This document shows positions 25,770 to 33,633 of a stretch of DNA of 37,010 bases, in pieces. The translations under genes and the position numbers were made by a program. This stretch comes from Roseomonas indoligenes (GTDB lineage Bacteria; Pseudomonadota; Alphaproteobacteria; Acetobacterales; Acetobacteraceae). How positions within the stretch are numbered: the first letter of the stretch is position 1; every line of letters starts with the position of its first letter. The notes under the pieces are model-generated. The model ran no database searches. It was not told where the DNA came from and worked only from the letters and a program-made list of their open reading frames with translations. The DNA lies in the NCBI RefSeq assembly GCF_017813365.1, contig NZ_JAGIZA010000031.1, positions 1 to 37,010 on the forward strand, read 5' to 3'.

Positions 25770-27448
25770 CCCGTGGGGAACGGCTCGCCGGCCATGCCGG
25801 ACCCGGGTGCCGGGCCGATGCAGGGCACGGCCCCGCGCGTCGCACAGGTCGGGGCCGGAGAGCCCGCGGGGGAACTGGGATCGAACAGCGCGGCGATGCC
25901 CGTGGGTGCCCCCTGGTGCGGCTCGGTCCAGGGCGCGCCGCTCAGCACCACGACCAGCAGCACGAAGGCACAGGCCGAGAGGGCGAGGAAGCCACCGGAG
26001 AGGCCGCGCGCGGGCGCCGCCCCGCCGGGCGCGACCTTCTGGCGCGTCCATCTCTGCCGATCCGGGTGGTGGAAGATGAAGACCTTCACGAGCGCGCCGG
26101 AGATCTGGCCGTAGTAGAGCAGCAGCGGGAAGAATGGATGGAAGCTGCCGCTCGTCAGCCAGACCAGCACGCCCCAAGCGCCGCGCGTGGCCAGGATCCA
26201 CATCAGGTAGAGCACCACGAAGCCCGGATCGTGCACGAATGCCGCGTAGAGCACGGCCAGCGGCCCTGAAAGGGTCGTCCAGGGCGAGACGCGCTGGTCG
26301 AGGAGGCTGGCCCAGGCGAAGAAGCCCAGGCGCCGGGGCCCGAGCGCGATGCCGCGGCCGCTGTTGCGGCTCATGTTGCCGAACCACCGCGTCATCAGCG
26401 CCGTCGTGGCCCGCAGAAAGCCTCCGGCCGGGAGCTCCTCCAGGCAGAAGACCTTCACATCCGGCACATAGGCCATGCGCCAGCCCTGGCTGAGCGTGGA
26501 GAACCAGGTGCTCTTGTCGTCGCCCGTAACGAGGCGGAGCGATCCCAGGCGCCAGTGCGTGACCGTGTCGCTCTCCACCCGGCGCAGGAAATCGGGATCG
26601 CGCACCACCTCGGCCCGGAAGACGGAGAAACGCCCGGTGAGGACGAGCAGACGCCGCGAGAGGCTCATGGAGCACATGAGCGCATCGCGCTGGAGCATGC
26701 GCAGCCGGTACCACTCCCGGGTCCAGGCATGGCCGCTGACCAGCGGAAGGTTGCCCGTGGTGACGGCGCCGAGCTCCCTATGGGCGGCGAGGATGCCGCA
26801 GGTGGCGGAAAGGGAACCGGGCGCGAGGAGGGTATCGCCATCCATCAGAATCACCTGCGATCCCGGCCGCGGATCGCCAGCGAGGATGAGGCGCAGGCCC
26901 GCGGCCATGGCCGACCGCTTGCCCGTGCCATCCTGCATCAGGACGTGCAGCACGGTACCCTCGGCGAGGCCGGTCCGGCGCCGGAGGAGTCCCCCCAGCA
27001 AGGTGGCGTCGGCCGGGTCGCTGGCGCAGGCGACGATGACGGCCGGAACACCCATCGCCTCCAGCTCGTCCAGCAAGCGGCTGTAGACGGCGGCATTCAT
27101 CTCCGCCGCGATCCGGTAGCTGGTGACGATGATGTGGAGGGCGCCCGGGGGCGGCGCCTGCTCCGCCCGCGCCCGCATCGCCGGGAAGACGACACGCCGG
27201 TAGAGCAGCATCCGCGCGAGATGGACCCCCGCCCAGGACCAGCGCCACAGGCCAATGACCCCTATAATCGCGACGCCCTGCAGCGCCTCGATCTCGACCG
27301 GCGCATCCGGCAGCAGGGCCAGGAGCAGGACCCAGAGGCCGAGATAGGCCAGCACTCCCGCGGCATGGGATGCTGGGCCCGAGCGCGCCCGGTATTCCGG
27401 GAGCAGGGCCGAGCCGCCCGGATCGGGCGGCGTGCAAGGCGCGCCCAT
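25715..27448 (-). CDS. alg8: Alg8-like processive polysaccharide synthase (GT2)
   Basis: This 577-residue membrane glycosyltransferase is closest in pattern to the mannuronan synthase Alg8. Two N-terminal helices (about 30-48 and 56-76) lead to a GT2 domain with TGKRSAM, the metal-binding DGD (203-205), MCSMSLSRRLLVLTGRFSVFR (258-278), HWRLGSLRLVTGDDKS with GDD as the catalytic base region (309-311), and TRWFGN, which replaces the Q-x-x-R-W of cellulose synthases. LDQRVSPWT and several helices follow. Pseudomonas Alg8 ends near residue 495; here about 80 extra residues follow, with one more helix (485-502) and a low-complexity tail whose last codons overlap the lyase gene. It starts by ATGA overlap after the Alg44-like gene, so the two are coupled. 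The product is probably a beta-linked uronate or related homopolymer. Mixed-linkage glucan is a weaker alternative. Confidence 0.83.
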   Translation of the reverse strand: MGAPCTPPDPGGSALLPEYRARSGPASHAAGVLAYLGLWVLLLALLPDAPVEIEALQGVAIIGVIGLWRWSWAGVHLARMLLYRRVVFPAMRARAEQAPPPGALHIIVTSYRIAAEMNAAVYSRLLDELEAMGVPAVIVACASDPADATLLGGLLRRRTGLAEGTVLHVLMQDGTGKRSAMAAGLRLILAGDPRPGSQVILMDGDTLLAPGSLSATCGILAAHRELGAVTTGNLPLVSGHAWTREWYRLRMLQRDALMCSMSLSRRLLVLTGRFSVFRAEVVRDPDFLRRVESDTVTHWRLGSLRLVTGDDKSTWFSTLSQGWRMAYVPDVKVFCLEELPAGGFLRATTALMTRWFGNMSRNSGRGIALGPRRLGFFAWASLLDQRVSPWTTLSGPLAVLYAAFVHDPGFVVLYLMWILATRGAWGVLVWLTSGSFHPFFPLLLYYGQISGALVKVFIFHHPDRQRWTRQKVAPGGAAPARGLSGGFLALSACAFVLLVVVLSGAPWTEPHQGAPTGIAALFDPSSPAGSPAPTCATRGAVPCIGPAPGSGMAGEPFPTGQRAAGGSQIPKSVNSAR

Positions 27449-29178
27449 CAGGCGAGGTGGGGCGCCGCCGCGCCACGCCCTTCGGTGACGAACCAGGACA
27501 GGCCGGGCAACTGCTGGAGCAGCAGGCGGATGCTGATGGGGGCGACGAGCAGGGCCGGCGTGCCCGTGCGCCCCGCGGCCGGCGCATCGAGCGCGACCGT
27601 GACGAGACCGTAGGGCTTCAGGCTGCGCAGGTTGTCCGGCAGGCCGATGCGGCCGGCATTCTCGGCATTGAGGTTCATCGCGGCGATGCGCCCCGTAACG
27701 GGGTCCGGGCTGCCGGCCATCTGCACGCGCACGGCCTGCCCCTGGCGGAGGAAGGCCATACGACCGCTGGGAACAAGCGCATCGATCTCGACCGGTCCGC
27801 TCGCGCCGCGCTCGGCGAGCCCGAGCAGCACCTCCCCTTCCGAGACGAAGGCACCGCCGGCGGAGGTGACCTGGACGACGGTGCAGTCGCAGGGGGAGCG
27901 CAGGGGGACGGGCGCCGTCAGGCCGGCCAGGGTGCTGCGCAATTCGTCCCGCGTGGCCACGACGCCCCGCGCCTCCCGCTCGATGTCCTCGGGCGAGCGC
28001 TGGGTGGGGCGGCCATCGCTCGTGAAGCGCCCTCCCAGGGCGTCGTTCAGGCCGTGGCGGGCGGCCGCCTCCGCGGACTGCGCCTCGGCCAGGCCGCGGC
28101 GGAGAGTGAGGAGCAGCACCTCCTCCTGGTCGGCGCGGACCTGGGAGAGGATGCCATGGCGCGCCAGGGCCTCGAAGCGCTGCAGGATGCGTTCCTGGGT
28201 CGCGACCTGGCGCTCGGAGAGCTGTCTCGCGGCAACCGCGGCCCGCAGCGTGGCCTCCGATCGCAGGCGGAAGGTCTCGAAGCCGGCGCGGGCCTGGGCG
28301 CGCTCCTCCTCCAGTTCGCGCAGCCGCGCCTCCGCGGCCTGGAGCCGGGGGGCGAGGTCGGCCTGCACCTGCGGCGGCACGACCGGCGCCAGGGCGACCA
28401 GCGCCTGCCCCTGGCGCAGGGCCGTGCCGGGGCGCAGCTCCAGCGGCGGCAGGTTGCCGGCCTGAGGGGCGCGCAGGACCCGCATGGGTTGTGCCACCGC
28501 CGCGAAATCCGAGTAGACCGCCATGCGCTGCGAGGCGACCCAGCCGCCACCGAGCAGAAGAAGCCCGAAGCCAAGGGCCAGGAGGGCCGGCAGCCCCAGC
28601 CTGGGCATCCGCAGCCCAGGCAGGCGCCGGCCCGGCACGGCGCCCGGGGGCGCAGGCAGCGCGGCCGGAACCGTCACGACATCCCGGCCGCCCAGCCAGA
28701 TCTGCGTCAGCTGGTCCAGGAGCCTGCTGTCCTCGGCGGCCATGTCGCAGAACTCGCAGGCGACCGCCCGGCCGTCACGAACCCTGAGGATGCGGGCCCT
28801 CAGCTGCACCGCGGCCAGGACGTTCGGGTCGCCGATCAGCAGGCGCGCGTTCAGCAGGTCCCCGGGGCGGGCGGGCGGGCCGTTCTCGTCCAGCGCGGCG
28901 CCGCCGAGACTCCAGTCACGGACGGCATAGACATCGCCGGCCATTTCCAGCCGGGCCGACAGGCGAACGCGAGGGTGCCTCCTGTTGCCGCTCGGGCTCT
29001 GGAGTGCGGTGAAAGCCTGTGGGACGGGGGAGCGACCGGCAAAGCGGGTTTCGGGGCCGATGGCGGTCAACGGCGTCGCCTTTTGCTGAAGGAGTCGATG
29101 CGCCGGGTGGTCGCGCACGGAGAGTGACAGAATCACGCTCTGGTAAACAGCATGACCTGTACCCGCGCCCGACTTCAC
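27448..29178 (-). CDS. alg44: Alg44-like PilZ / membrane-fusion protein
   Basis: This protein of up to 576 residues has an N-terminal PilZ domain with the c-di-GMP-binding R-x-x-x-R (R66-R70 in RRHPR) and D-x-S-x-x-G (D88-W-S-L-G-G). One membrane helix (about 194-214) follows, then a periplasmic HlyD-like part with a coiled coil (about 265-400) and a barrel-sandwich/beta-barrel end. This domain order is that of Alg44, the c-di-GMP receptor that switches on Alg8. Polymer synthesis should therefore be activated after translation by c-di-GMP. The start is uncertain: GTG 29178 gives the longest form, but GTG 29118 or TTG 29070 (AAAGG upstream) would bring the PilZ motif nearer the N-terminus, as in known Alg44. 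It is larger than Pseudomonas Alg44 (about 390 residues), mostly because of the longer coiled coil. Confidence 0.83.
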   Translation of the reverse strand: MKSGAGTGHAVYQSVILSLSVRDHPAHRLLQQKATPLTAIGPETRFAGRSPVPQAFTALQSPSGNRRHPRVRLSARLEMAGDVYAVRDWSLGGAALDENGPPARPGDLLNARLLIGDPNVLAAVQLRARILRVRDGRAVACEFCDMAAEDSRLLDQLTQIWLGGRDVVTVPAALPAPPGAVPGRRLPGLRMPRLGLPALLALGFGLLLLGGGWVASQRMAVYSDFAAVAQPMRVLRAPQAGNLPPLELRPGTALRQGQALVALAPVVPPQVQADLAPRLQAAEARLRELEEERAQARAGFETFRLRSEATLRAAVAARQLSERQVATQERILQRFEALARHGILSQVRADQEEVLLLTLRRGLAEAQSAEAAARHGLNDALGGRFTSDGRPTQRSPEDIEREARGVVATRDELRSTLAGLTAPVPLRSPCDCTVVQVTSAGGAFVSEGEVLLGLAERGASGPVEIDALVPSGRMAFLRQGQAVRVQMAGSPDPVTGRIAAMNLNAENAGRIGLPDNLRSLKPYGLVTVALDAPAAGRTGTPALLVAPISIRLLLQQLPGLSWFVTEGRGAAAPHLA

Positions 29179-29366
29179 CGCCCCCTACGCCGCAGCGGGA
29201 GCAATCAGGCATCCGCCGGCAGCCCCCGCCCACGCCCCGGGACAGGTGCCCGGGCCGTCCCTGACGCGGCCGGGCTATGCGTGCTGACCCTTGCCGCCGG
29301 GACGCTCCAAGGCGGCCTGCCGAGCGGCGGAAACGTTGCCGGGACACCCGCCCATGGGTGCGGCCG

Positions 29367-29696
29367 TCAACGGCGCTTCGGCCCTCCGCCCAGGTTGGCG
29401 AAGACCTGCCTGTCCTTGTTCTCCTGCATCAGCATGGAGAAGCTCGGGATCTTCTCGAAGCCTAAGCCCTGCGGCACGCCGGTATCCGGGTCGGGCTGGA
29501 CCTTCGCATAGGCCTCGCCCGAGATCTTCTCCCACTTCCCCGCCGGCTTCTTGACCTCGAGGTTCACCACGGTCGCCTTGAAGACCATGCGGACGATGGC
29601 CTCCTTGGGCGCCGAAGGCTTTGTCAGGCTCGGTGCGCCCGCCATCACCTGCCAGCCGTTCCCCACGGCCCAGGCCGTCAGCTCATCCTTGTCCAT
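29367..29696 (-). CDS. Hypothetical protein (109 aa)
   Basis: I do not recognise this family. It is a soluble, mixed alpha/beta small protein (MDKDELTAWAVGNGWQVMAG...), with a lysine-rich middle (TVVNLEVKKPAGKWEKISGEAY) and a glycine/arginine tail. It has no signal peptide, cysteine or membrane segment. Codon use is less extreme than that of its neighbours, with more lysine and valine codons typical of a well-folded housekeeping-type protein. The start is the ATG giving MDKDE; longer frames upstream lack a ribosome site. It runs in the same direction as, and upstream of, the Alg44-like gene, but a 188-base gap argues against a shared role. Confidence 0.7.
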   Translation of the reverse strand: MDKDELTAWAVGNGWQVMAGAPSLTKPSAPKEAIVRMVFKATVVNLEVKKPAGKWEKISGEAYAKVQPDPDTGVPQGLGFEKIPSFSMLMQENKDRQVFANLGGGPKRR

Positions 29697-30010
29697 CCGG
29701 CGGACCTTCCTTGTCTGCGCCCGTCCCGCGTACCCGGGCGTGCGATAGGACGGGATCATAGCACCCAACCCGCGGATCGGCCCGCACACGGCCGGCACCC
29801 CGATCCTCCATGACAGACCAAAGGCCGCCACCATCGCCGGCCCCTAGACCGGCTCGAACTGCCTGTTGGTACAGGCAATGCGCCGTCAGATGATCTGCCA
29901 CAGCAACGACGCGATCCCGCCGCAGTCTCGACAGACCCGGGAAGTTCTATGCATCGGGGGTGAGGCACAGCCGGCATACCGCCGCCGCCATCACCTCAGC
30001 AGAGGATGCC
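29697..30010. other. Divergent gap between two small genes
   Basis: These 314 bases contain the promoters of the 109-residue protein (leftward) and the lipoprotein (rightward). An 18-base inverted repeat at 29860-29877 is the only clear structure. AGAGGA at 30001-30006 is the ribosome site for the lipoprotein. No further gene is evident. Confidence 0.5.
29860..29877. promoter_or_regulatory. Inverted repeat TGCCTGT-TGGT-ACAGGCA
   Basis: This is a perfect 7-base inverted repeat with a four-base spacer, in the divergent gap between two small genes and about 135-165 bases from each start. It has no T-tract, so a terminator is unlikely. It could be a dimeric repressor or activator site, or an RNA hairpin in a leader. 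No regulator can be assigned. Confidence 0.4.
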
Positions 30011-30259
30011 ATGTCCCCCCGTTCTTGGCTGACCCGCGCCTTCGCGCTGGTGGTTGCCGGCACCGCACTGGCCGGCTGCGTCGGTTATCCCGGTGGGTAT
30101 GGCGGCGGGCCGGGCTACGGCTACCGCGGCGGCTACGGGGCCCGTCCCTACAGCCACGCCCCAGGCTGGGGCGGGCGAGGGTATGGTGGCGGCGCCGCCT
30201 ACGGATATGGCGGCCGCGGCTACGACGGCGACTTTCACCGGGGCTGGGGCCGCGGCTAG
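30011..30259 (+). CDS. Small Gly/Tyr-rich lipoprotein
   Basis: This 82-residue protein has a lipoprotein signal peptide (MSPRSWLTRAFALVVAGT then the lipobox LAGC with C23). The mature part is almost wholly low-complexity Gly, Tyr, Arg and Ala (GGYGGGPGYGYRGGYG and similar). It should be anchored to a membrane by the lipid at C23. Low-complexity Gly/Tyr lipoproteins occur widely in proteobacteria without known function. The ATG follows AGAGGATGCC. Its composition means it may be disordered. Confidence 0.7.
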   Translation: MSPRSWLTRAFALVVAGTALAGCVGYPGGYGGGPGYGYRGGYGARPYSHAPGWGGRGYGGGAAYGYGGRGYDGDFHRGWGRG

Positions 30260-30362
30260 ACCGGGCATGCCGGAGGCATCCGGGGGTGTTCCCGCCAGGT
30301 GCCGCCCCGGTCGATCTTAGGGCGGGCGGCCCTGGGCAGGGTGCGACAAGGCTCCGTTGCGA

Positions 30363-31883
30363 CTACGGGTCAGGCCTCGGAACGAGGCGCCCCGCCGCCC
30401 GCAGCGGGCGCCCCCGCATGCTCCCCTGGGAGTGCTTCGCCGGAGCGCGCCCGAAGACGGCGGAGGCTGCCTGGCCCTTGTGGGCCCGTCCGCCGTTGGA
30501 GTGCCCGTCCCGGAGGCCATGGCCCGGGCTGCACGGCTGAGCGGGCGGCCAGGACACCGCCGGGAGGGGGTAGGACCGCCGGGCCTTGCGCGGCCTGCGC
30601 CGCCGCAGCGCGCACGACAGCAGGAAGGTGCCGAGCAGGGCTAGGCCGCAAGCGGCCCAGAGCGGGACGGCATGGCCGGCCGTCGCGGCAAGGGCGACCA
30701 TGCCGGGCGCGCCGATCAGTACGGAGAGCGCGCGCCCGGTGAACAGCACGCCGATCAGCGCGCCCGCCGAGCGGCGCCCGTAGAGATCCACCACCACGCT
30801 CGGTAACAGCGCGACGAACCCGCCCTGGAACAGGCCGAAGCCGAGCGCGAAGACGATGAAGCCGGCAGCGCTCCGCGCCTCCGCCCACGACGCCATCATC
30901 GCCGCAACGCCGAGGCAGCAGGCCAGCAGGGTGCGGTCGCGTCCCATCCGGTCCGCCAGACTGCCGAGGGCGAGCCGGCCAAGGATCGACCCGGCCCCGA
31001 CCAGGCTCAGAAGCCAGAGCGCGTCCGATGCCGCCAACCCTGCGCCGCGCGCCGTCGCCACGATCTCGGCATAGGGCAGCGCCACGGGAACGGAGAGGAG
31101 CAGGCTGCCCGCCAGCAGCAGGGGATAGCGCCGCCCGCGCAGCGCCTCCCCGATGCGGACCCCTTCCAGCAAGGATGCCGGATCCGGCCGGACGGGCTGC
31201 GCCGCACCGTCCGGCGCCATCCCGCAGGCCTCGGGCCAGCGGCCCAGGAGCTGCGCCGCCAGGAGCCCGACGACCGCGATGAAGACCCCCGAGATCAGGA
31301 ACGCCACCCGCCAATCCCCCCAGGGGGCCAGCAGCGAGGCGGAGATGGGAACCATCGCGGTGCCCGCCCCCACGCCCGAGGTCGCGAGGCCCGAGGCCAG
31401 GCCGCGCCAGACCATGAACCACCGCTGCACCGCCGCGACCGCCGGCACATAGGCCATCCCCGCGCCGGCCCCGACGAGCAGCCCGTAGCAGAGCAGCACC
31501 TGGGAGAAGTCCCGCGCCACCGCCGCGAGAAGGAAGCCGCACGCCATGACGGCCATCCCCAGCGTGATCGGCCCTCGCGCGCCGAACCGATCCGCGAGCG
31601 GCCCGCTGACAGCGCCCATGGCGAAGGCCATGGCCCCGCTGATCGCGTAGACGAGGCTGACCGAAGCGTCGGAGGCGCCGAAGCTGGCCTGCAGGGACGC
31701 GGCAAAGGCGGGGAAGGAATAGACCGCGCCGAAGCAGAGCGCCTGCACCACGAAGGAGCCCGCGACCACCGCCCAGCCGCGGAAACGCAGCGGCGGGCAG
31801 GGCACGGGCGGAGCCGGCCGTGCATGCCGGGAGAGGATCGACTCCGCCCGGTCGGGCGGGCCTGGGCGAGCGTGCGGTGTCAT
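30363..31883 (-). CDS. MFS transporter, 12 helices
   Basis: This 506-residue major facilitator has two six-helix halves. The first begins at RFRGWAVVAGSFVVQALCFGAVYSFP and contains the family A-motif GPLADRFGARGP; the second has the equivalent GSLADRMGRDRT. The opening resembles monocarboxylate/oxalate-formate antiporter relatives (OFA-like), but no substrate can be assigned. The start is the ATG giving MTPHARPGPP; frames before it lie over the promoter gap. After the last helix there is a basic, low-complexity tail of about 70 residues (from RRRRPRKARRSYPL) with no family counterpart, which may be a non-conserved extension or the result of a lost stop codon. It is divergent from the Crp/Fnr-type regulator, which is a common arrangement for a transporter and its controller. 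Confidence 0.87.
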   Translation of the reverse strand: MTPHARPGPPDRAESILSRHARPAPPVPCPPLRFRGWAVVAGSFVVQALCFGAVYSFPAFAASLQASFGASDASVSLVYAISGAMAFAMGAVSGPLADRFGARGPITLGMAVMACGFLLAAVARDFSQVLLCYGLLVGAGAGMAYVPAVAAVQRWFMVWRGLASGLATSGVGAGTAMVPISASLLAPWGDWRVAFLISGVFIAVVGLLAAQLLGRWPEACGMAPDGAAQPVRPDPASLLEGVRIGEALRGRRYPLLLAGSLLLSVPVALPYAEIVATARGAGLAASDALWLLSLVGAGSILGRLALGSLADRMGRDRTLLACCLGVAAMMASWAEARSAAGFIVFALGFGLFQGGFVALLPSVVVDLYGRRSAGALIGVLFTGRALSVLIGAPGMVALAATAGHAVPLWAACGLALLGTFLLSCALRRRRPRKARRSYPLPAVSWPPAQPCSPGHGLRDGHSNGGRAHKGQAASAVFGRAPAKHSQGSMRGRPLRAAGRLVPRPDP

Positions 31884-31937
31884 CAGGCACCTCTTGCGGA
31901 AGGCCGCGAAGCTGGCCTTCCCGCCCGGCGTCGCGCG

Positions 31938-31952
31938 GTGCCGGAAGTCACA
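31938..31952. promoter_or_regulatory. Imperfect Crp-like site GTGC-N6-TCACA
   Basis: This lies in the gap between the divergent MFS and Crp/Fnr-family genes. One half-site is perfect (TCACA) and the other has one change (GTGC for GTGA), at the standard six-base spacing. It may serve autoregulation. With one mismatch, chance is a real possibility. Confidence 0.25.
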
Positions 31953-32025
31953 GCGCGCCATGCCCGGGCGGCGGAGATTGGGCCCGGGTCGCGGGTCCCC
32001 CGCGCCAGGAAGGGAGGGCCGGGGC

Positions 32026-32826
32026 ATGGACATGCGCTCGACCGACATGCGTTTACGGCGCCCCGCAGCCGCGGCACTGTGGCTCGATGAGCCCTGCACG
32101 ATGGATGAGCTAGGTCACCTCGCCTTCTTCCGGCCCTTCGGCCGCGCCGCGCTGGATCCCCTGGCCGCCGTGGCGCGATGGCGGGGCTTTTCCGCCGGGC
32201 AGACGGTGCTCGAGGCGGGCGACCCGACGCAGGAGGTCAGCTTCGTCGCGGAGGGCGAGCTGCGCGTAATCTCGCGCAGCAGCGGCGGCCACGAGATGAT
32301 CCTGAACGAGCTGCGCGCCGGCGACATCTTCGGGGAGATCGCGGCGATCGACGGCGGTTACCGCTCCGTCAGCATCGTCGCGCTCACGCGGACCCGCCTC
32401 TGCACGATCGCGGCGGCGCCCTTCATGGCCTTCGCCCTCTCGACGCCGGAGGCCTCGCACCACCTCATGCGGAGCCTTGCCGCGCTGGTGCGGCAGAAGG
32501 ACCAGCGGCTGCTGGAGCTCGCGGTGCTGCCGGTGCGGGCCCGGCTGGCGGCGCTTCTCCTGCGCCTCTCCCGCCCGCGGGAGAGAGGCGGGCGGATCGT
32601 CTCCCCGCCGCCGCCGCACCATGAGCTGGCCGCGCGCATCGGCACGCGGCGCGAGGTGATCTCCCGCACGCTGGGCGCCATGGGGCGCGAGGGCATGACG
32701 GAGATGACCAGGGGCGGGCTGGTGCTGCCGCGGCCCGCCCTGCTCGAGGCGGAGGTGGAGGCCGGCTACGGCGCCCCGGCGGGCGGGGAGGCGCCGCGGA
32801 TCCGGCCTTCGGCGGCCCTCAGATGA
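32026..32826 (+). CDS. Crp/Fnr-family transcriptional regulator
   Basis: This 266-residue regulator has an N-terminal cyclic-nucleotide-binding domain (about 28-145) with GDPTQEVSFVAEGELRV, the phosphate-binding cassette FGEIAAIDGGYRSVSIVA (G103, E104, R113, S114), and a dimer helix. The C-terminal winged helix (165-235) contains HHELAARIGTRREVISRTLG as recognition element. There is no N-terminal cysteine cluster for an iron-sulfur centre (only C24 and C126), so it is Crp-like rather than Fnr-like. The intact cassette arginine and serine allow cAMP or cGMP binding. The start is the ATG behind AAGGGAGGG; a longer frame upstream is not needed. It is divergent from the MFS gene, and its 3' end overlaps the last gene of the peptide-modification operon by eight bases, tail to tail. 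Confidence 0.9.
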   Translation: MDMRSTDMRLRRPAAAALWLDEPCTMDELGHLAFFRPFGRAALDPLAAVARWRGFSAGQTVLEAGDPTQEVSFVAEGELRVISRSSGGHEMILNELRAGDIFGEIAAIDGGYRSVSIVALTRTRLCTIAAAPFMAFALSTPEASHHLMRSLAALVRQKDQRLLELAVLPVRARLAALLLRLSRPRERGGRIVSPPPPHHELAARIGTRREVISRTLGAMGREGMTEMTRGGLVLPRPALLEAEVEAGYGAPAGGEAPRIRPSAALR

Positions 32827-33334
32827 TGGTCGCCGCGGCCAGCTGGAGGATCACCTGGCTGCGGCCGGCCCCGTAGTCGGGATCCCGGAACCCCATCAGC
32901 GTCTTCACCGCCTGGCCCCACGCATCATCCGCGTTCGCCACCCGCGCGCTCATCTCCTCCATCTGCGACAGGCGCTGGAAGTCCCAGAGCGTGCGGAAGC
33001 TGCCGAGGCTGCGCTCGCTCTGCTGGAAGACCGTGTAGGTGCCGAGGTAGCGCAGGCCCGGCACGGTTTCGGAGGGCGAGCTGAGCAGCCCGTTGTTATC
33101 GCGCAGGAAGGTCTGGAACGCCGCATACTGCGCGCGCGGGACCTCGTATCCCCATTCCAGGACGAGGCGGTGCAGCGGGCCCAGGTCTTCCGCGTCCTCG
33201 TCCACCGGCAGGATCAGGAACTGCTCGCCGCTCCGCACGACGGAGACGAGCGGCACGGCGCTGGCGGGCGCCACGCGGCCCTGCGCGCGCAGCAGCGCCG
33301 CGGCGGCATCGGCCGGATCGACGGGTTCGGTCAT
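32819..33334 (-). CDS. Unknown 171-aa protein at the end of the radical SAM operon
   Basis: I do not recognise a family. It is an acidic 171-residue protein without cysteine, signal peptide or membrane helix. Residues of about 28-60 look like beta strands (PLVSVVRSGEQFLILPVDED), 64-150 are mainly helical with many aromatics (YEVPRAQYAAFQTFLRDNN, FRTLWDFQRLSQMEE), and the C-terminus is hydrophobic (SQVILQLAAATII). Its ATG overlaps the PqqD-like stop (ATGA), so it is made with the modification enzymes. It could be the substrate with a long leader, a scaffold or partner subunit, or an enzyme of a new family. It lacks the features of common precursors: it is not short and has no Cys/Gly-rich core. 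Confidence 0.75.
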   Translation of the reverse strand: MTEPVDPADAAAALLRAQGRVAPASAVPLVSVVRSGEQFLILPVDEDAEDLGPLHRLVLEWGYEVPRAQYAAFQTFLRDNNGLLSSPSETVPGLRYLGTYTVFQQSERSLGSFRTLWDFQRLSQMEEMSARVANADDAWGQAVKTLMGFRDPDYGAGRSQVILQLAAATII

Positions 33335-33633
33335 GGCGTATTCCTCTCGTCCGTGTTCGGGTCCGCAGGGCGGCGCAGCAGCCCGCAGGCGCGCAGTCCC
33401 GCCAGCCCATCCTCCAGCGTGCGCCCTGCCGCAGCAGCGGAGAGGGCCGGCGCGGTGCGCGCCGCGAAGGCGTCGGCCAGCGCCAGGTCGTCGCGCCCGT
33501 CGGCAAGCTCGAGGATCAGCCAGGCCGTCGCGTTCAGCTGGTGCAGCCGCGGCGCGGCGGGGGTGTAGGCAAGGCAGGCGCCCAGTTCGGGCAGGGGGCG
33601 GAGCCGGAGGCCCGGCGCGCGCTCATGGCGCAT
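33331..33633 (-). CDS. PqqD-like peptide chaperone
   Basis: This 100-residue protein has the winged-helix-like RRE/PqqD fold signature. A strand region (LRLRPLPELGACLAYTPAAPRLHQL) is followed by LNATAWLILELADGRDDL, which matches the hallmark LN-x-TA-x-x-I-x-x-L-x-DG of PqqD. Helices with a leucine pattern then follow (TLEDGLAGLRACGLL). Such proteins bind the leader peptide of a RiPP precursor and present it to a radical SAM enzyme. It starts 11 bases inside the radical SAM gene and its stop overlaps the next start. Confidence 0.85.
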   Translation of the reverse strand: MRHERAPGLRLRPLPELGACLAYTPAAPRLHQLNATAWLILELADGRDDLALADAFAARTAPALSAAAAGRTLEDGLAGLRACGLLRRPADPNTDERNTP

